A DNA stretch of 64,000 nucleotides from contig JBAZEM010000002.1 of NCBI GenBank assembly GCA_041653875.1, forward strand, positions 62,001 through 126,000, in the 5' to 3' direction. Positions 43,234 to 52,152 of this stretch are shown here, piece by piece. A program made the position numbers and the translations under genes. The stretch is from VSJD01 sp041653875. GTDB taxonomy: Bacteria > Verrucomicrobiota > Kiritimatiellia > JAAZAB01. Below the pieces are notes generated by a model. The model ran no database searches. It saw only the letters and a list, made by a program, of their open reading frames with translations, and had not been told where the DNA came from. How positions within the stretch are numbered: the stretch's first letter is position 1; each line of letters opens with the position of its first letter.

Positions 43234-43845
43234 ATGACCGTATCATCTATCGCCAAATCAGCCTTTCTGACAACGGGCCTGTTCCTGTTTGCCGCCTGCA
43301 CGACCACGAAAACGCTCAACGAATGGCGCGGCACGGACGGCGCCAACACCCGCTTCGGACATCTGCTGGTGGTGGCGCTCTTCAAGCAGGACCAGACCCG
43401 CCGCATGTTCGAGGACGAATTCGCCTGGCAAATCAGCAACCTGGGCCGGATGGTTACACGCAGTTACAACCTGACGCCCAGCCTGAATGAAAACACAACC
43501 GCGCGGATTGCGACCCTGGCGCAGGCCGTGGGCGCCGATGGCGTCCTGGCGCTCCGCATGGTCAACAGCAGGCAACGCATGAAAACTGCGGCAGGCAATG
43601 CGCTCCCCGCCCCAATGAATCTGCCTGGATTTTTACAACACTCCTGGCAGGATAATTACGATCCGCCGGATCCGATGACGAACGCCGTCATGACCGTGGA
43701 GACCAGGCTGTTCGACGTCAAAAGCGGGAAGTTGGCCTGGTCGCTTGTCACGGAATCCAAAAACCGGTTTGGCTTGAAATGGGAAATCGATTTGCCGGCC
43801 AAACAGGTGCTGGGCAAGCTAAACGACGCAACGCAAACCAGGTGA
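43234..43845 (+). CDS. lipoprotein of unknown function
   Basis: 203 residues with a lipoprotein signal: LFLFAAC and lipidated C22. The mature part (FGHLLVVALFKQDQTRRMFEDEF, then LAQAVGADGVLALRMVN) has the layout of small alpha/beta proteins in which a stress- or metal-related lipoprotein family is common, but I cannot name it. GAAAGG lies some 14 bases before the ATG. Confidence 0.65.
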   Translation: MTVSSIAKSAFLTTGLFLFAACTTTKTLNEWRGTDGANTRFGHLLVVALFKQDQTRRMFEDEFAWQISNLGRMVTRSYNLTPSLNENTTARIATLAQAVGADGVLALRMVNSRQRMKTAAGNALPAPMNLPGFLQHSWQDNYDPPDPMTNAVMTVETRLFDVKSGKLAWSLVTESKNRFGLKWEIDLPAKQVLGKLNDATQTR

Positions 43846-43928
43846 AAAAACTTGACTCCTTCCCCTGCTTTGTCACATGCTGAATGTGTTTTACGGCCAA
43901 TCGGAAACCGCCGGTAATACGTCACATC

Positions 43929-44732
43929 ATGCTCATCGAAAACACCATCGTTCTCAGCCACCGGCCGATCAAGGGCGGCTATCGGCTGCTGACATTGAAG
44001 TCCAAAAAAATTGCGCCATTAGTCCAGCCCGGTCAGTTCGTGCATCTGCGTGTGCCAGCCCTGGCGGATTCCGTTTTGCGCCGCCCCTTCAGCGTGTTCC
44101 TGGCGCAGGCCGGCCGATTGGCGATCCTGTATAAAACCGTCGGCAAAGGCACACAGGCCATGGAGTCGTTGCGCACCGGCGATAAGATCAATCTCCTCGG
44201 CCCGCTTGGCAATGGATATCCCGCCGCGCATGAAAACAGCCTGCCGGTGCTCGTGGCCGGCGGCTACGGCATGGCCGCGCTTTACTTGGTGGCCCGGCGC
44301 GCACGGGCCAAAGGCATCGTGTTTGTCGGCGGGAAAAGCGCGAACGACATCCTCTGCGCCGACGATTTCCGGAAACTGGGTTGGACCGTGCGCGTGGCGA
44401 CCGAGGACGGCAGCGCCGGCCACAAGGGACTCGTCACGCGCATTTTGGACGCCTGGTTGGCCAAAGACCTGCGCGGGCGCACCCCGGAGTTTTTCGCTTG
44501 CGGCCCGAACGGCCTGTTAAAGGCGGTGTGCCAACGCGCCAGCCGGCGCGGCTGGAACGGCTGGGTTTCCATGGACCGCCACATGGGCTGTGGCCTGGGG
44601 GCGTGCCTGGCCTGCGTGCAAAAAGTGCGCAAGCAGGATGCGGCCGGCAAGGAAACATGGGCCTGGGCACGCGTCTGCACGGAGGGGCCGGTTTTCGCCT
44701 GCCGGGACATTATGTGGGAGAGTGATGAATAA
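43929..44732 (+). CDS. pyrK: dihydroorotate dehydrogenase electron-transfer subunit PyrK
   Basis: Transfers electrons between NAD and the PyrD flavin. 267 residues from ATG 43929. Ferredoxin-reductase-like FAD domain with RRPFSVFL (about 50-57), NAD-binding GPLGNGYP and VAGGYGMAALY, and a C-terminal [2Fe-2S] site MGCGLGACLACV...CTEG. pyrD follows after 152 bp occupied by an inverted tandem-repeat pair. FAD-binding RPxS is conserved. Confidence 0.92.
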   Translation: MLIENTIVLSHRPIKGGYRLLTLKSKKIAPLVQPGQFVHLRVPALADSVLRRPFSVFLAQAGRLAILYKTVGKGTQAMESLRTGDKINLLGPLGNGYPAAHENSLPVLVAGGYGMAALYLVARRARAKGIVFVGGKSANDILCADDFRKLGWTVRVATEDGSAGHKGLVTRILDAWLAKDLRGRTPEFFACGPNGLLKAVCQRASRRGWNGWVSMDRHMGCGLGACLACVQKVRKQDAAGKETWAWARVCTEGPVFACRDIMWESDE

Positions 44733-44750
44733 TCCTGCAAAGACCAAAGC

Positions 44751-44855
44751 AAACATCCAACGCCCAACATCCAACATCGAATGAAAATCATTGATATCTT
44801 TACTTCGATGTTGAGCGTTCGATGTTGAGCGTTCGATGTTCGATGTTTTCATTTG
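44751..44855. repeat. opposing tandem repeats (CATCCAACGCCCAACATC / GATGTTGAGCGTTCGATG)
   Basis: Left arm 44751-44788 and right arm 44803-44855 are complementary, each of three to five degenerate 9-12 nt units, around a 14-bp loop. The element separates pyrK and pyrD. Confidence 0.82.
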
Positions 44856-44884
44856 CGCTGTTTCTCATGACTGGCACACTGATA

Positions 44885-45838
44885 ATGAATAAACGCACTA
44901 TGCCATCGAAACCAGACCTTTCCGTCCGCATCGGCGGCCTTGTCATGCCGAATCCGGTCATGACGGCTTCCGGCACATTCGGCTACGGGCCGGAATTTGC
45001 CCGGCTCGTGGACCTCAACCGGCTGGGCGCCATCGTGGTCAAAGGCATCAGCCTTAAACCGGTCCAAGGCAATCCCACCCCGCGCCTGGTGGAAGTGCCG
45101 GGCGGACTGCTCAATGCCATTGGCCTGCAAAACCCGGGCTTCGATGGCTTTGTCCGCGACTATCTTCCGTTCCTGCGCCAGTGCCGGGCGCCGGTGATTG
45201 TCAACATCTGGGGCCATACGATCGAGGAATACGCGGCCATCGCCGAACGCTTCAACGATGTGCCCGGCGTACACGGCCTGGAATTGAATATCTCCTGCCC
45301 AAACATCAAGCGCGGCGGCATCGCGTTCGGCACCGACCCTAAAACAGCCCGGCGGGTCATCGCCGCCGTGCGCGCGCGCACCCGTCTGCCGCTGATTCCG
45401 AAACTTTCGCCGAATGTCACGGTCATCGCGGAATTCGCGCGAATTGCGGAAGCCTGCGGGGCCGACGCCATTTCGCTGATCAATTCATTTCCCGCCATGG
45501 CGATCGATATCGAAACGCGGCGGCCGATCCTGGCCAACATCACGGGCGGTTTGACCGGCCCGGCCATTCACACCATCGCGCTTAAGATGGTCTGGGAAGC
45601 GGCGCGCGCCGTCAAAATCCCGGTGATCGGCATGGGAGGGGTTACCTCGGCCAAAGAGGCCTTGGCCTTCATCATCGCCGGGGCTTCCGCAGTCGCCGTG
45701 GGCACCGCCAATTTCAGCGACCCCCTTTGCACACTGGCGATTATCGAAGGCATTGCGGCCTATCTTGCACGGCATCGGCTGCCTTCCGTGCGCGCCCTGG
45801 TCGGCACGCTGGAAACCAAATTTTCAATACAGTTGTGA
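44885..45838 (+). CDS. pyrD: dihydroorotate dehydrogenase, class 1B catalytic subunit PyrD
   Basis: Oxidises dihydroorotate to orotate in pyrimidine synthesis, with PyrK. 317 residues from ATG 44885. VMTASGTFGYGPEFA, LNAIGLQNPG, ELNISCPNIKRGG (catalytic Cys in the class 1B position) and IIGMGG-like VIGMGGVTSAKEALAFI are intact. Reading frame stays open upstream, but only through the tandem-repeat array; ATG 44900 is a second possible start. No ribosome site is clear at either. Confidence 0.93.
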   Translation: MNKRTMPSKPDLSVRIGGLVMPNPVMTASGTFGYGPEFARLVDLNRLGAIVVKGISLKPVQGNPTPRLVEVPGGLLNAIGLQNPGFDGFVRDYLPFLRQCRAPVIVNIWGHTIEEYAAIAERFNDVPGVHGLELNISCPNIKRGGIAFGTDPKTARRVIAAVRARTRLPLIPKLSPNVTVIAEFARIAEACGADAISLINSFPAMAIDIETRRPILANITGGLTGPAIHTIALKMVWEAARAVKIPVIGMGGVTSAKEALAFIIAGASAVAVGTANFSDPLCTLAIIEGIAAYLARHRLPSVRALVGTLETKFSIQL

Positions 45839-45962
45839 CGCCGCGGCTGTCAGACCGGATCCACGCCCTCACCCAGGCTCCGCCGGAGGCTACGCCGAGG
45901 CGAGCGGGAGCGGCTGCGAAAGAGCACTTTCATATTGGACATCGAGGACAAAGGCAATCTAT

Positions 45963-47612
45963 ATGACACGGCAACGACGATGGCTCATATCATGCACGCT
46001 GGCTGTTTTTTTTATCGCCGCGAGCAGCTACCTGTTCTGGATTCCTTACGATCCCGCCGGCTTGTATCGCGCCATTCCCGCCGACGCCGCACTGGTCAGT
46101 TCGCACCAGAACCTGGCGCAACGCTGGCCCCAACTGGCCACCAACATCTGGCTGAATCCCTGGCTCGGCGCGGCGGAAACATCCGGGCAGACCCCGGCGG
46201 CCGGCACACTCCGCTCGATTTCACGACTGATCCGGCTGGCCCGGCGCGACACGTTACTCGCTTATCTCCCGGCGCCCGGCGGCACGGGCAAGCCCACGTG
46301 GATGGCGGCCTCCTGGATTGGCAGTTGGAGCCCTTGCGTACGCTGGGCCCTGGTTTGGGGCCGATGGCCGGGCAGCCAATGGCGGGGCATCGAAGACATA
46401 GGCGCCTTTGGAGGACGAACCATGTGGGGCTTGCGGTCACCCCTGGCCGGCGGTCAACACCTATCGTTCGCCTGTGGCGACGGTGTTTTACTGGCCTGCT
46501 TGTCGCCCGATCCGTTCGCAATCCGCTATGTGCTCATGGCCTATGACGGCTTGATTCCTTCGACTTTGGCGCAGTCCGAATTACGGACAATGCCGGAACC
46601 GGTTTCTCCGGATATCGTGTGGGGGCAATGGCAAGGTTCCGCCAATGCGGAACTTTTTACGCTGGCCGGCGAACTTACCCGCTTCGATGACCAGGGGCTT
46701 TCCGCAACCATTCGCTTAAAACCAAGTCCATATCGACAGGCCCGCTTGGCCGACAGCATGGACGTGGCCGCCGTGAAGCGGGTCCTGGGAGACCTGCCGG
46801 CGCTGGTCATGGCGTTGCCCCTGCCCGCGCTTGAGGAGGGACTACGCTCAACACCAACCGTCCCCGCCTGGCTCCAGACAACCCGGCGCATTCTTCAATC
46901 CGATTGGATTCGACAGGATAGCACCTCGTCTGGACGTAGCGCTTCGGCGGAGCCTGGCAATCTGGTATTGGCGCTCTTCACCGGCGAGTATGGCGGCGGC
47001 TATGGCCGCAAACCGTTGCGCATGAGTATTCCGGCTCTCATGGCCTTTGCCCGCGTGCGACAACCGGAGAGTGTGCGCCGCACGATTGGGCGCGAACTCG
47101 ACCTGCTGAATGCCCAGCACCGGCTGGGGCTCATCCATGACCCCTCGCCGCTGACGGTTGGAACACAAGCGATCCATACGGTCGAAATCACCAGCAACAA
47201 CATCCTGGCTGAGCTGGAGGCGGAAGACCGGCCGGCCTACACGCTCGTCGGCGACTGGTTGATTGTGTCCAGTCAGGCCGGCAGTCTGGCCAAACTTATA
47301 CAACGGCTCCAGAAACTGGACAACGAAATGCCGCCGGCGCCGGCCGACTGGCATGGCGCAATGTCGGCCAAAAACACATCGGGACTAATCTGGCTGGACC
47401 TCGATGCCGGCGGCAAGACCGTTCAGTTGGCGTTAAGCCTGTGGGGCCTGAGTCGGCGCACGGCCGAGGCCCCTTCGATGCCGCCGGCTATCAAGGCCGC
47501 GCGGACACTCCTGGATCGAATCCGCCCGCTCCAATCGTGCAGGCTGTGGATGGAACCGGAAGGTTCGAACGCGGTGGTGCATCTGGAGATCGGGCCAGGA
47601 ACGGGACACTAA
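45963..47612 (+). CDS. large membrane-anchored or exported protein of unknown function
   Basis: 549 residues. One N-terminal helix (about 8-27, LISCTLAVFFIAASSYLFWI) anchors or exports the chain; the rest is soluble with many Trp residues. The beginning of the mature part, YRAIPADAALVSSHQNLAQRW, recalls proteins in which a DUF3352-like periplasmic domain follows a signal helix; IVSSQAGSLAKLIQRL near 440 fits that pattern too. AAAGG lies eight bases upstream. No partner evident. Confidence 0.6.
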   Translation: MTRQRRWLISCTLAVFFIAASSYLFWIPYDPAGLYRAIPADAALVSSHQNLAQRWPQLATNIWLNPWLGAAETSGQTPAAGTLRSISRLIRLARRDTLLAYLPAPGGTGKPTWMAASWIGSWSPCVRWALVWGRWPGSQWRGIEDIGAFGGRTMWGLRSPLAGGQHLSFACGDGVLLACLSPDPFAIRYVLMAYDGLIPSTLAQSELRTMPEPVSPDIVWGQWQGSANAELFTLAGELTRFDDQGLSATIRLKPSPYRQARLADSMDVAAVKRVLGDLPALVMALPLPALEEGLRSTPTVPAWLQTTRRILQSDWIRQDSTSSGRSASAEPGNLVLALFTGEYGGGYGRKPLRMSIPALMAFARVRQPESVRRTIGRELDLLNAQHRLGLIHDPSPLTVGTQAIHTVEITSNNILAELEAEDRPAYTLVGDWLIVSSQAGSLAKLIQRLQKLDNEMPPAPADWHGAMSAKNTSGLIWLDLDAGGKTVQLALSLWGLSRRTAEAPSMPPAIKAARTLLDRIRPLQSCRLWMEPEGSNAVVHLEIGPGTGH

Positions 47613-47637
47613 AAGGATTCGTCTTGCAACAACTCAG

Positions 47638-47718
47638 GTAGTCAGAATTCAGGATCCAGAATAAAATACGCAAGAATCAGCCTTCTGACTACTGACTTCT
47701 GAATTCCGACTCCTGAGC
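47638..47718. repeat. opposing tandem repeats (GTCAGAATTCAGGATC / CTGACTACTGACTTCTGAATTC)
   Basis: Left arm 47638-47667, right arm 47684-47718. The right arm encodes the last residues of RdgB (QESEFRSQ). Same family as 63824-63960. Confidence 0.75.
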
Positions 47719-48348
47719 AATCTTCCGCTTCGTCCGCTGCGCGGGCCAATCGGCGGTCGACTCCCCCAGCAGGTCGCGCCAGGTTTGCATGGCGCGCTTG
47801 AGCGCAATGGCACGGTGCGAAATTTTATTTTTGAGCGCGGCGTCCATCTGGGCAAACGTCTCTTCGTAGGTATCGGGCACAAAGAGCGGATCGTAGCCAA
47901 ACCCCTGCGTGCCGCGGCTCTCGCGCAAAATCCGGCCCTGACAAACACCCTCGACAATCTGGGCCCGGCCGCTGGGACTTGAAAGGGCCATGACACATAC
48001 AAATCGCGCCGCACGCCGATCTTGCTGCGCCAGCAGACTCAACAGCTTGACATTGTTGGCCGCGTAATTCGCCGGTTCGCCGGCAAAACGCGCGGAATAG
48101 ACCCCCGGCTCGCCGTTTAGAGCGTCAACCTCCAAACCGGAATCGTCCGCCAACGTCCACAGTTTAGTCAACATGGCCAGCGAAACCGCCTTCTTGACGG
48201 CATTGGCCTGGAAAGTCCGCCCGTCCTCAATGACTTCCGGAAGCCCCTCGATTTCATGGGCGCCAACGATTTCCATGCCAGGCAGGTTAAAGATTGCGCG
48301 GATTTCCGCGAGCTTATGAGGATTACGGCTGGCGATCAGGAGTTTCAT
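47689..48348 (-). CDS. rdgB: XTP/dITP pyrophosphatase (HAM1/RdgB)
   Basis: Removes deaminated purine nucleotides from the pool. 219 residues: SRNPHKLAEI (substrate loop), LADDSGLEVDALNGEPGVYSARFAG and GFGYDPLFVPD are all in place; the usual Ser-His-Arg motif is SHRAIAL. The final ten residues are encoded by a tandem repeat and are not part of the fold. Confidence 0.93.
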   Translation of the reverse strand: MKLLIASRNPHKLAEIRAIFNLPGMEIVGAHEIEGLPEVIEDGRTFQANAVKKAVSLAMLTKLWTLADDSGLEVDALNGEPGVYSARFAGEPANYAANNVKLLSLLAQQDRRAARFVCVMALSSPSGRAQIVEGVCQGRILRESRGTQGFGYDPLFVPDTYEETFAQMDAALKNKISHRAIALKRAMQTWRDLLGESTADWPAQRTKRKIAQESEFRSQ

Positions 48349-48402
48349 GAAAAGTGATTGACAGGCCGTGCGCCGAACGGCAGTATTACTCAGGCAAGGA
48401 TT

Positions 48403-48494
48403 TTAAGTTCCAGGTTCATAGCGCAAGGTTATATGGAATTTAGCCGCTGCAATTCAACCTTGAACGGTGAACCGTGAACCTTTTAACCTTGAAG
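48403..48494. repeat. opposing tandem repeats (GTTCATAGCGCAAGGTT / AACCTTGAACGGTGAACC)
   Basis: Left arm about 48403-48431, right arm about 48452-48494, the right arm running up to the tRNA-Leu 3' end. Confidence 0.65.
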
Positions 48495-48580
48495 TGGTGC
48501 ACGGGGCGGGAGTTGAACCCGCACGTCATTGCTGACATTAGCCCCTTAAACTAACGCGTCTGCCATTCCGCCACCCGTGC
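48495..48580 (-). tRNA. tRNA-Leu (anticodon AAG)
   Basis: Class II tRNA with a long variable arm. Acceptor GCACGGG/CCCGTGC, discriminator A, encoded CCA (48495-48497); anticodon stem TTAGT/GCTAA with loop TTAAGGG. Aligned to E. coli tRNA-Leu(CAG), position 34 is A. Confidence 0.9.
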
Positions 48581-48643
48581 AATATGCTTTTTTGGGAAAC
48601 GCCGCTTACTATAAACCGTCCGCTCAAAAAATCAAGAACGAAT

Positions 48644-49342
48644 ATGGCCAACGATGCTGAAAGCGACGTGGTGCACCTGAAAGCGGGGGAACATCTGCCG
48701 ACCGTGCCGGTCTCATCGCCCACGACCGAAATGCTGAAACAGCTCCTCGAGCAGATGTTGGAAAACGAGCGCCGACGCCTGCGCAACGAGTATGTCCGCA
48801 TCGGCATGTTCTTTTTCGCGCTCCTGGCCGCGGCCATCGGCGGCGGTCTCTGGTTTGCCCACAGCCTGTTGGACCAACTGCGCGCAGAGCGGCAAACGGC
48901 GGACCGATCGCTGCAAGTTTTGCTTCAGCACGCCTTCCCCGAAGCGCTCGCACCCGACGCTCAGACCAGAGATCAGAGGTCAGAAGTCAGAGGTCAGATG
49001 TCGGCAATCAGAAATCAACAATCAGAAATCAGCAATACATCCGCCGACACCAATACCGTCCGGGCCCAGGCGGACATCAAACGGCTCTTATCGGACCTGG
49101 AAAACAAAAAACAGGCGCTGGCCGATCTGCTCAAATCCCAGAACGCGCAAACCAAGAACCTGTTGCAAAACCGTGACAACGAACTGCAAGTTTTGCACGA
49201 GCGTATGAAAGAAGTGCAACGCAAAATCATGAACGCGGCGCCGACCGAAGCGCGGCCGGCCATCGAATCCAAAGCGGACAACAGCCTGATCGTGATAACC
49301 ACCAACGCCGTCAAGCTCCGTCTGCCGATTCCCGCGCCTTAA
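48644..49342 (+). CDS. membrane-anchored coiled-coil protein
   Basis: 232 residues from ATG 48644. A short cytoplasmic N-terminus, one membrane helix (about 54-72, MFFFALLAAAIGGGLWFAHS), then a mostly helical, Gln/Glu/Arg-rich region with coiled-coil character (about 145-200). Residues about 108-132 (RDQRSEVRGQMSAIRNQQSE) are read from an in-frame tandem-repeat array. recD2 begins six bases after its stop. No recognised domain. Confidence 0.65.
   Translation: MANDAESDVVHLKAGEHLPTVPVSSPTTEMLKQLLEQMLENERRRLRNEYVRIGMFFFALLAAAIGGGLWFAHSLLDQLRAERQTADRSLQVLLQHAFPEALAPDAQTRDQRSEVRGQMSAIRNQQSEISNTSADTNTVRAQADIKRLLSDLENKKQALADLLKSQNAQTKNLLQNRDNELQVLHERMKEVQRKIMNAAPTEARPAIESKADNSLIVITTNAVKLRLPIPAP
48961..49036. 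repeat. in-frame tandem repeats (GAGGTCAGAAGTCAG and AATCAGAAATCAAC families)
   Basis: Two arrays of about 8-9 nt units, five and four copies, inside the coiled-coil membrane protein gene, about 25 codons in total. The second family is the inverse of that at 21839 and 41814. Confidence 0.8.
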
Positions 49343-49348
49343 ATCCCC

Positions 49349-51523
49349 ATGGCCACCCCTGCCCCATCCGCCGGCGCCCCGGAAGAAACCATCGCGGGTG
49401 TCATCGACCACATCGTGTATCGTTCGGAGGAATCCGGCTACACCGTTTGCGTCCTGAAGACTCCCGGCCACCGGGATGGCATCGTGGTTACCGGCACATG
49501 CGCGGCCGTCTGGGCCGGGGAAAATCTGCAGGCCGAAGGACGCTGGACCCGCCACAAGACGCATGGGCTCCAGTTCAACGCCCACAAGATGGTATGCGTC
49601 GAACCGCAATCCGCCGCGGGCATCGAAAAATACCTGGCCAGCGGTCTCATCCAAGGCATCGGCCCGGTCCTGGCCGGACGGCTGGTCAGGAAATTCAGCG
49701 AGGATACCCTGCGGATCATCGATCGGGAATCGGCGCGTCTGGAATCGGTCGAAGGCATCGGCAAAAAGCGGCGCGAGCAGATCAAGGCCGCCTGGAACGA
49801 ACAGAAGGCCGTGCGCGACATCATGATTTTCCTGCACGGCCACGGCGTGAGCACTTCCCAGGCCATGCGGATTTATCGCACGTATGGCGATGACGCCATC
49901 GCCCTGGTGCGCGCCAACCCTTACCGGCTGGCGGCGGATATCTGGGGGATCGGCTTCAAGTCCGCCGATAAAATCGCCATGGCCATCGGCATCCCGCCGC
50001 AATCGGTGGTGCGCGCCCAGGCCGGCATCGTTTACACGCTCCATACCCTGACGGATGAGGGTCATTGTTTCTGTCCCCGCGAGGAGTTGCTGGCCGCGGC
50101 GGAGCAATTGCTGGCCATTCCCCGCGTCGTGCTGGAAGAAGCGTTGGCGCTCGAACTCGGCACGCGGAACTTGATCGCGGAAGACACCGCCATTTACTTG
50201 GCATCGATTTATTATGCCGAAACCGGCATCGCCGCGCAGATCGCGCGCCTGCTGAAAACCCCGCCGTGTTGGACGCCGGAAGAGACCGCCAAGGCCGTGG
50301 CGTGGTCCGCCGGGCGAATGCAAATCGTCTTCGCGCCCGGCCAGATTCAGGCCCTGACCCTGGCGCTGATGGAAAAAGCGGGCATTATCACGGGCGGACC
50401 CGGCGTCGGCAAAACCACCATTATTCGCGCCCTGGTCGATATATTTTCGGCCAAGCGCTTAACCGTGTGTCTGGCGGCGCCGACCGGACGCGCCGCCAAG
50501 CGCATGGAGGAAGCCACGCGCCACCCGGCCGTGACGCTCCATCGGCTCTTGAAATTCATGCCGGCCACCGGCCGTTTCGATCACAACCAGGCCAAGCCCC
50601 TGGCCGGCGACGTGTTTATCCTGGACGAAGTTTCCATGATCGATGTCGGCCTGATGCTGGCCTTCCTGCTGGCCCTGCCATCCGCGGCCCGGCTGATCAT
50701 CGTGGGGGATGCCGACCAATTGCCCAGCGTGGGACCCGGCAACGTGCTGCGCGACATGATTGCGTCCGGCGCCCTGCCATCGGTAAAACTGGATGTCATT
50801 TTCCGGCAAAGCGCCCGGAGCTGGATCGTGCATAACGCCCACCGGGTCAACACCGGCCGGTTTTTCGAGATGCCGCCGGCCGACGAGGACTCCGATTTTT
50901 ATTTTGTGGACGAAAACGACCCCGACAAGGTCATCCGCGCCGCCATCGAACTGATCACCAAGCGCATTCCCCAGCGCTTCGGCCTGAACCCGCGCACGGA
51001 TATCCAGCTCCTGACGCCCATGCGCCGGTTCCAGTTGGGCGCCGAGAATATGAACGCCATCCTGCAGGACGTGCTTAACCCCAAGGGCGAATCGGTCACG
51101 CGCTACGGGCGCATCTACCGCGCCGGCGACCGCGTCATGCAGATGCGCAACAATTACGACAAGGACGTGTATAACGGGGACATCGGGCAGATTCGAGCGA
51201 TTGCCGCCGAGGACCAGGAAATCGCGGTGGATTTCGACGGCCGGCGGGTGATTTACCAGCTTTATGAACTGGACGAACTCAGCCTGGCCTATGCCAGCTC
51301 CATCCACAAGGCGCAAGGCAGCGAGCACCCCGCCGTGGTAATCCTGATGACCACCCAGCATTACAAACTTCTCCAGCGCAACCTGCTTTACACCGCGCTG
51401 ACAAGAGGGCGCAAGTTAGTGTGCCTGATCGGCTCGAAAAAGGCGGTGGAAATCGCCATCCGTAACAACGCCACCGTCGAGCGCCGCACCCGCCTGAGAC
51501 AACGTTTGGCGGCAATCGTCTGA
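49349..51523 (+). CDS. recD2: RecD2-like ATP-dependent DNA helicase
   Basis: 5'-3' SF1B helicase, 724 residues, the stand-alone RecD2 form with an N-terminal extension containing OB-like and helix-hairpin-helix segments (about 85-200, SGLIQGIGPVLAGRLV). Walker A GGPGVGKTTIIRAL (about 348-361), DEVSMIDVGL (Walker B), GDADQLPSVGPGNVL, and the C-terminal UvrD-like ASSIHKAQGSEHPAVVI motif. Six bases after the coiled-coil gene. Confidence 0.95.
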   Translation: MATPAPSAGAPEETIAGVIDHIVYRSEESGYTVCVLKTPGHRDGIVVTGTCAAVWAGENLQAEGRWTRHKTHGLQFNAHKMVCVEPQSAAGIEKYLASGLIQGIGPVLAGRLVRKFSEDTLRIIDRESARLESVEGIGKKRREQIKAAWNEQKAVRDIMIFLHGHGVSTSQAMRIYRTYGDDAIALVRANPYRLAADIWGIGFKSADKIAMAIGIPPQSVVRAQAGIVYTLHTLTDEGHCFCPREELLAAAEQLLAIPRVVLEEALALELGTRNLIAEDTAIYLASIYYAETGIAAQIARLLKTPPCWTPEETAKAVAWSAGRMQIVFAPGQIQALTLALMEKAGIITGGPGVGKTTIIRALVDIFSAKRLTVCLAAPTGRAAKRMEEATRHPAVTLHRLLKFMPATGRFDHNQAKPLAGDVFILDEVSMIDVGLMLAFLLALPSAARLIIVGDADQLPSVGPGNVLRDMIASGALPSVKLDVIFRQSARSWIVHNAHRVNTGRFFEMPPADEDSDFYFVDENDPDKVIRAAIELITKRIPQRFGLNPRTDIQLLTPMRRFQLGAENMNAILQDVLNPKGESVTRYGRIYRAGDRVMQMRNNYDKDVYNGDIGQIRAIAAEDQEIAVDFDGRRVIYQLYELDELSLAYASSIHKAQGSEHPAVVILMTTQHYKLLQRNLLYTALTRGRKLVCLIGSKKAVEIAIRNNATVERRTRLRQRLAAIV

Positions 51524-51564
51524 TTGATGACACGCCGCCCTGGCACGCAGCGCAAATGGCTGAC

Positions 51565-51593
51565 TTGCATTGGCCGGATATCAGCGCTATGCT
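51565..51593 (+). promoter_or_regulatory. weak candidate promoter of the flavodoxin gene
   Basis: TTGCAT, a 17-bp spacer and TATGCT. Only 3/6 and 4/6 consensus matches. Confidence 0.25.
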
Positions 51594-51654
51594 TAACCCA
51601 ATTTGGATTTCAGGATAATGATAAAACCAGCATCGTTGTGAAAGGAGCGGAGCC

Positions 51655-52095
51655 ATGTCCAAAATACTGGTGGTCTATTGCAGTTTGTCGGGCAACACGC
51701 GGGCGGCGGCCGAAGCGGTGGCGGAAGGCGCGCGGTCCACGGGCACCACAGTGGTGGTCAAAAACGGCTTTGAAACCCAGCCGGCCGATCTGTTGCATTG
51801 TCAGGCGGTGGCGCTGGGTTCCTATGACGCGTTCGGTTACATGGGCGGCGGACTCAAGGATTTCCTCGACCGCGCATTTTATCCCACGCAGAACCAGGTC
51901 GCCGGCAAACCTTATGTCGCCTTTCTCACGCACGGCGGCGGCGGCAAAGCCATTCAGAGCATCGAATCGGCGGCCCAGACCTTCAAGCTCCGGAAAGCGG
52001 CCGACGCGGTGCTGGTCAAAGGCCATCCCGATGGCAAGGAGGCCGCCGACTTGAAAGCGCTCGGCGCCAAACTGGCGGCCGCTGTGGCGCCGTAG
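51655..52095 (+). CDS. flavodoxin
   Basis: 146-residue FMN protein. Phosphate-binding loop VVYCSLSGNTRAAAEAVAEG (about 5-24) and the isoalloxazine loop around GSYDAFGYMGGGLKDFLDR (about 59-77). AAAGGAG lies eight bases before the ATG. Length and the short loop indicate the short-chain class. Redox partner unknown; the HyfB-type complex and the ferredoxin are candidates. Confidence 0.88.
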   Translation: MSKILVVYCSLSGNTRAAAEAVAEGARSTGTTVVVKNGFETQPADLLHCQAVALGSYDAFGYMGGGLKDFLDRAFYPTQNQVAGKPYVAFLTHGGGGKAIQSIESAAQTFKLRKAADAVLVKGHPDGKEAADLKALGAKLAAAVAP

Positions 52096-52152
52096 GCCGC
52101 CCGCATGCGGCGCACCCAGCGATTATTTCATCAACCAGTCAAGCGCCCCCCC

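Noticed and set aside
44822..44884. Upstream start for PyrD
   Set aside because: The extension is translated from the inverted repeat pair and does not match PyrD N-termini.
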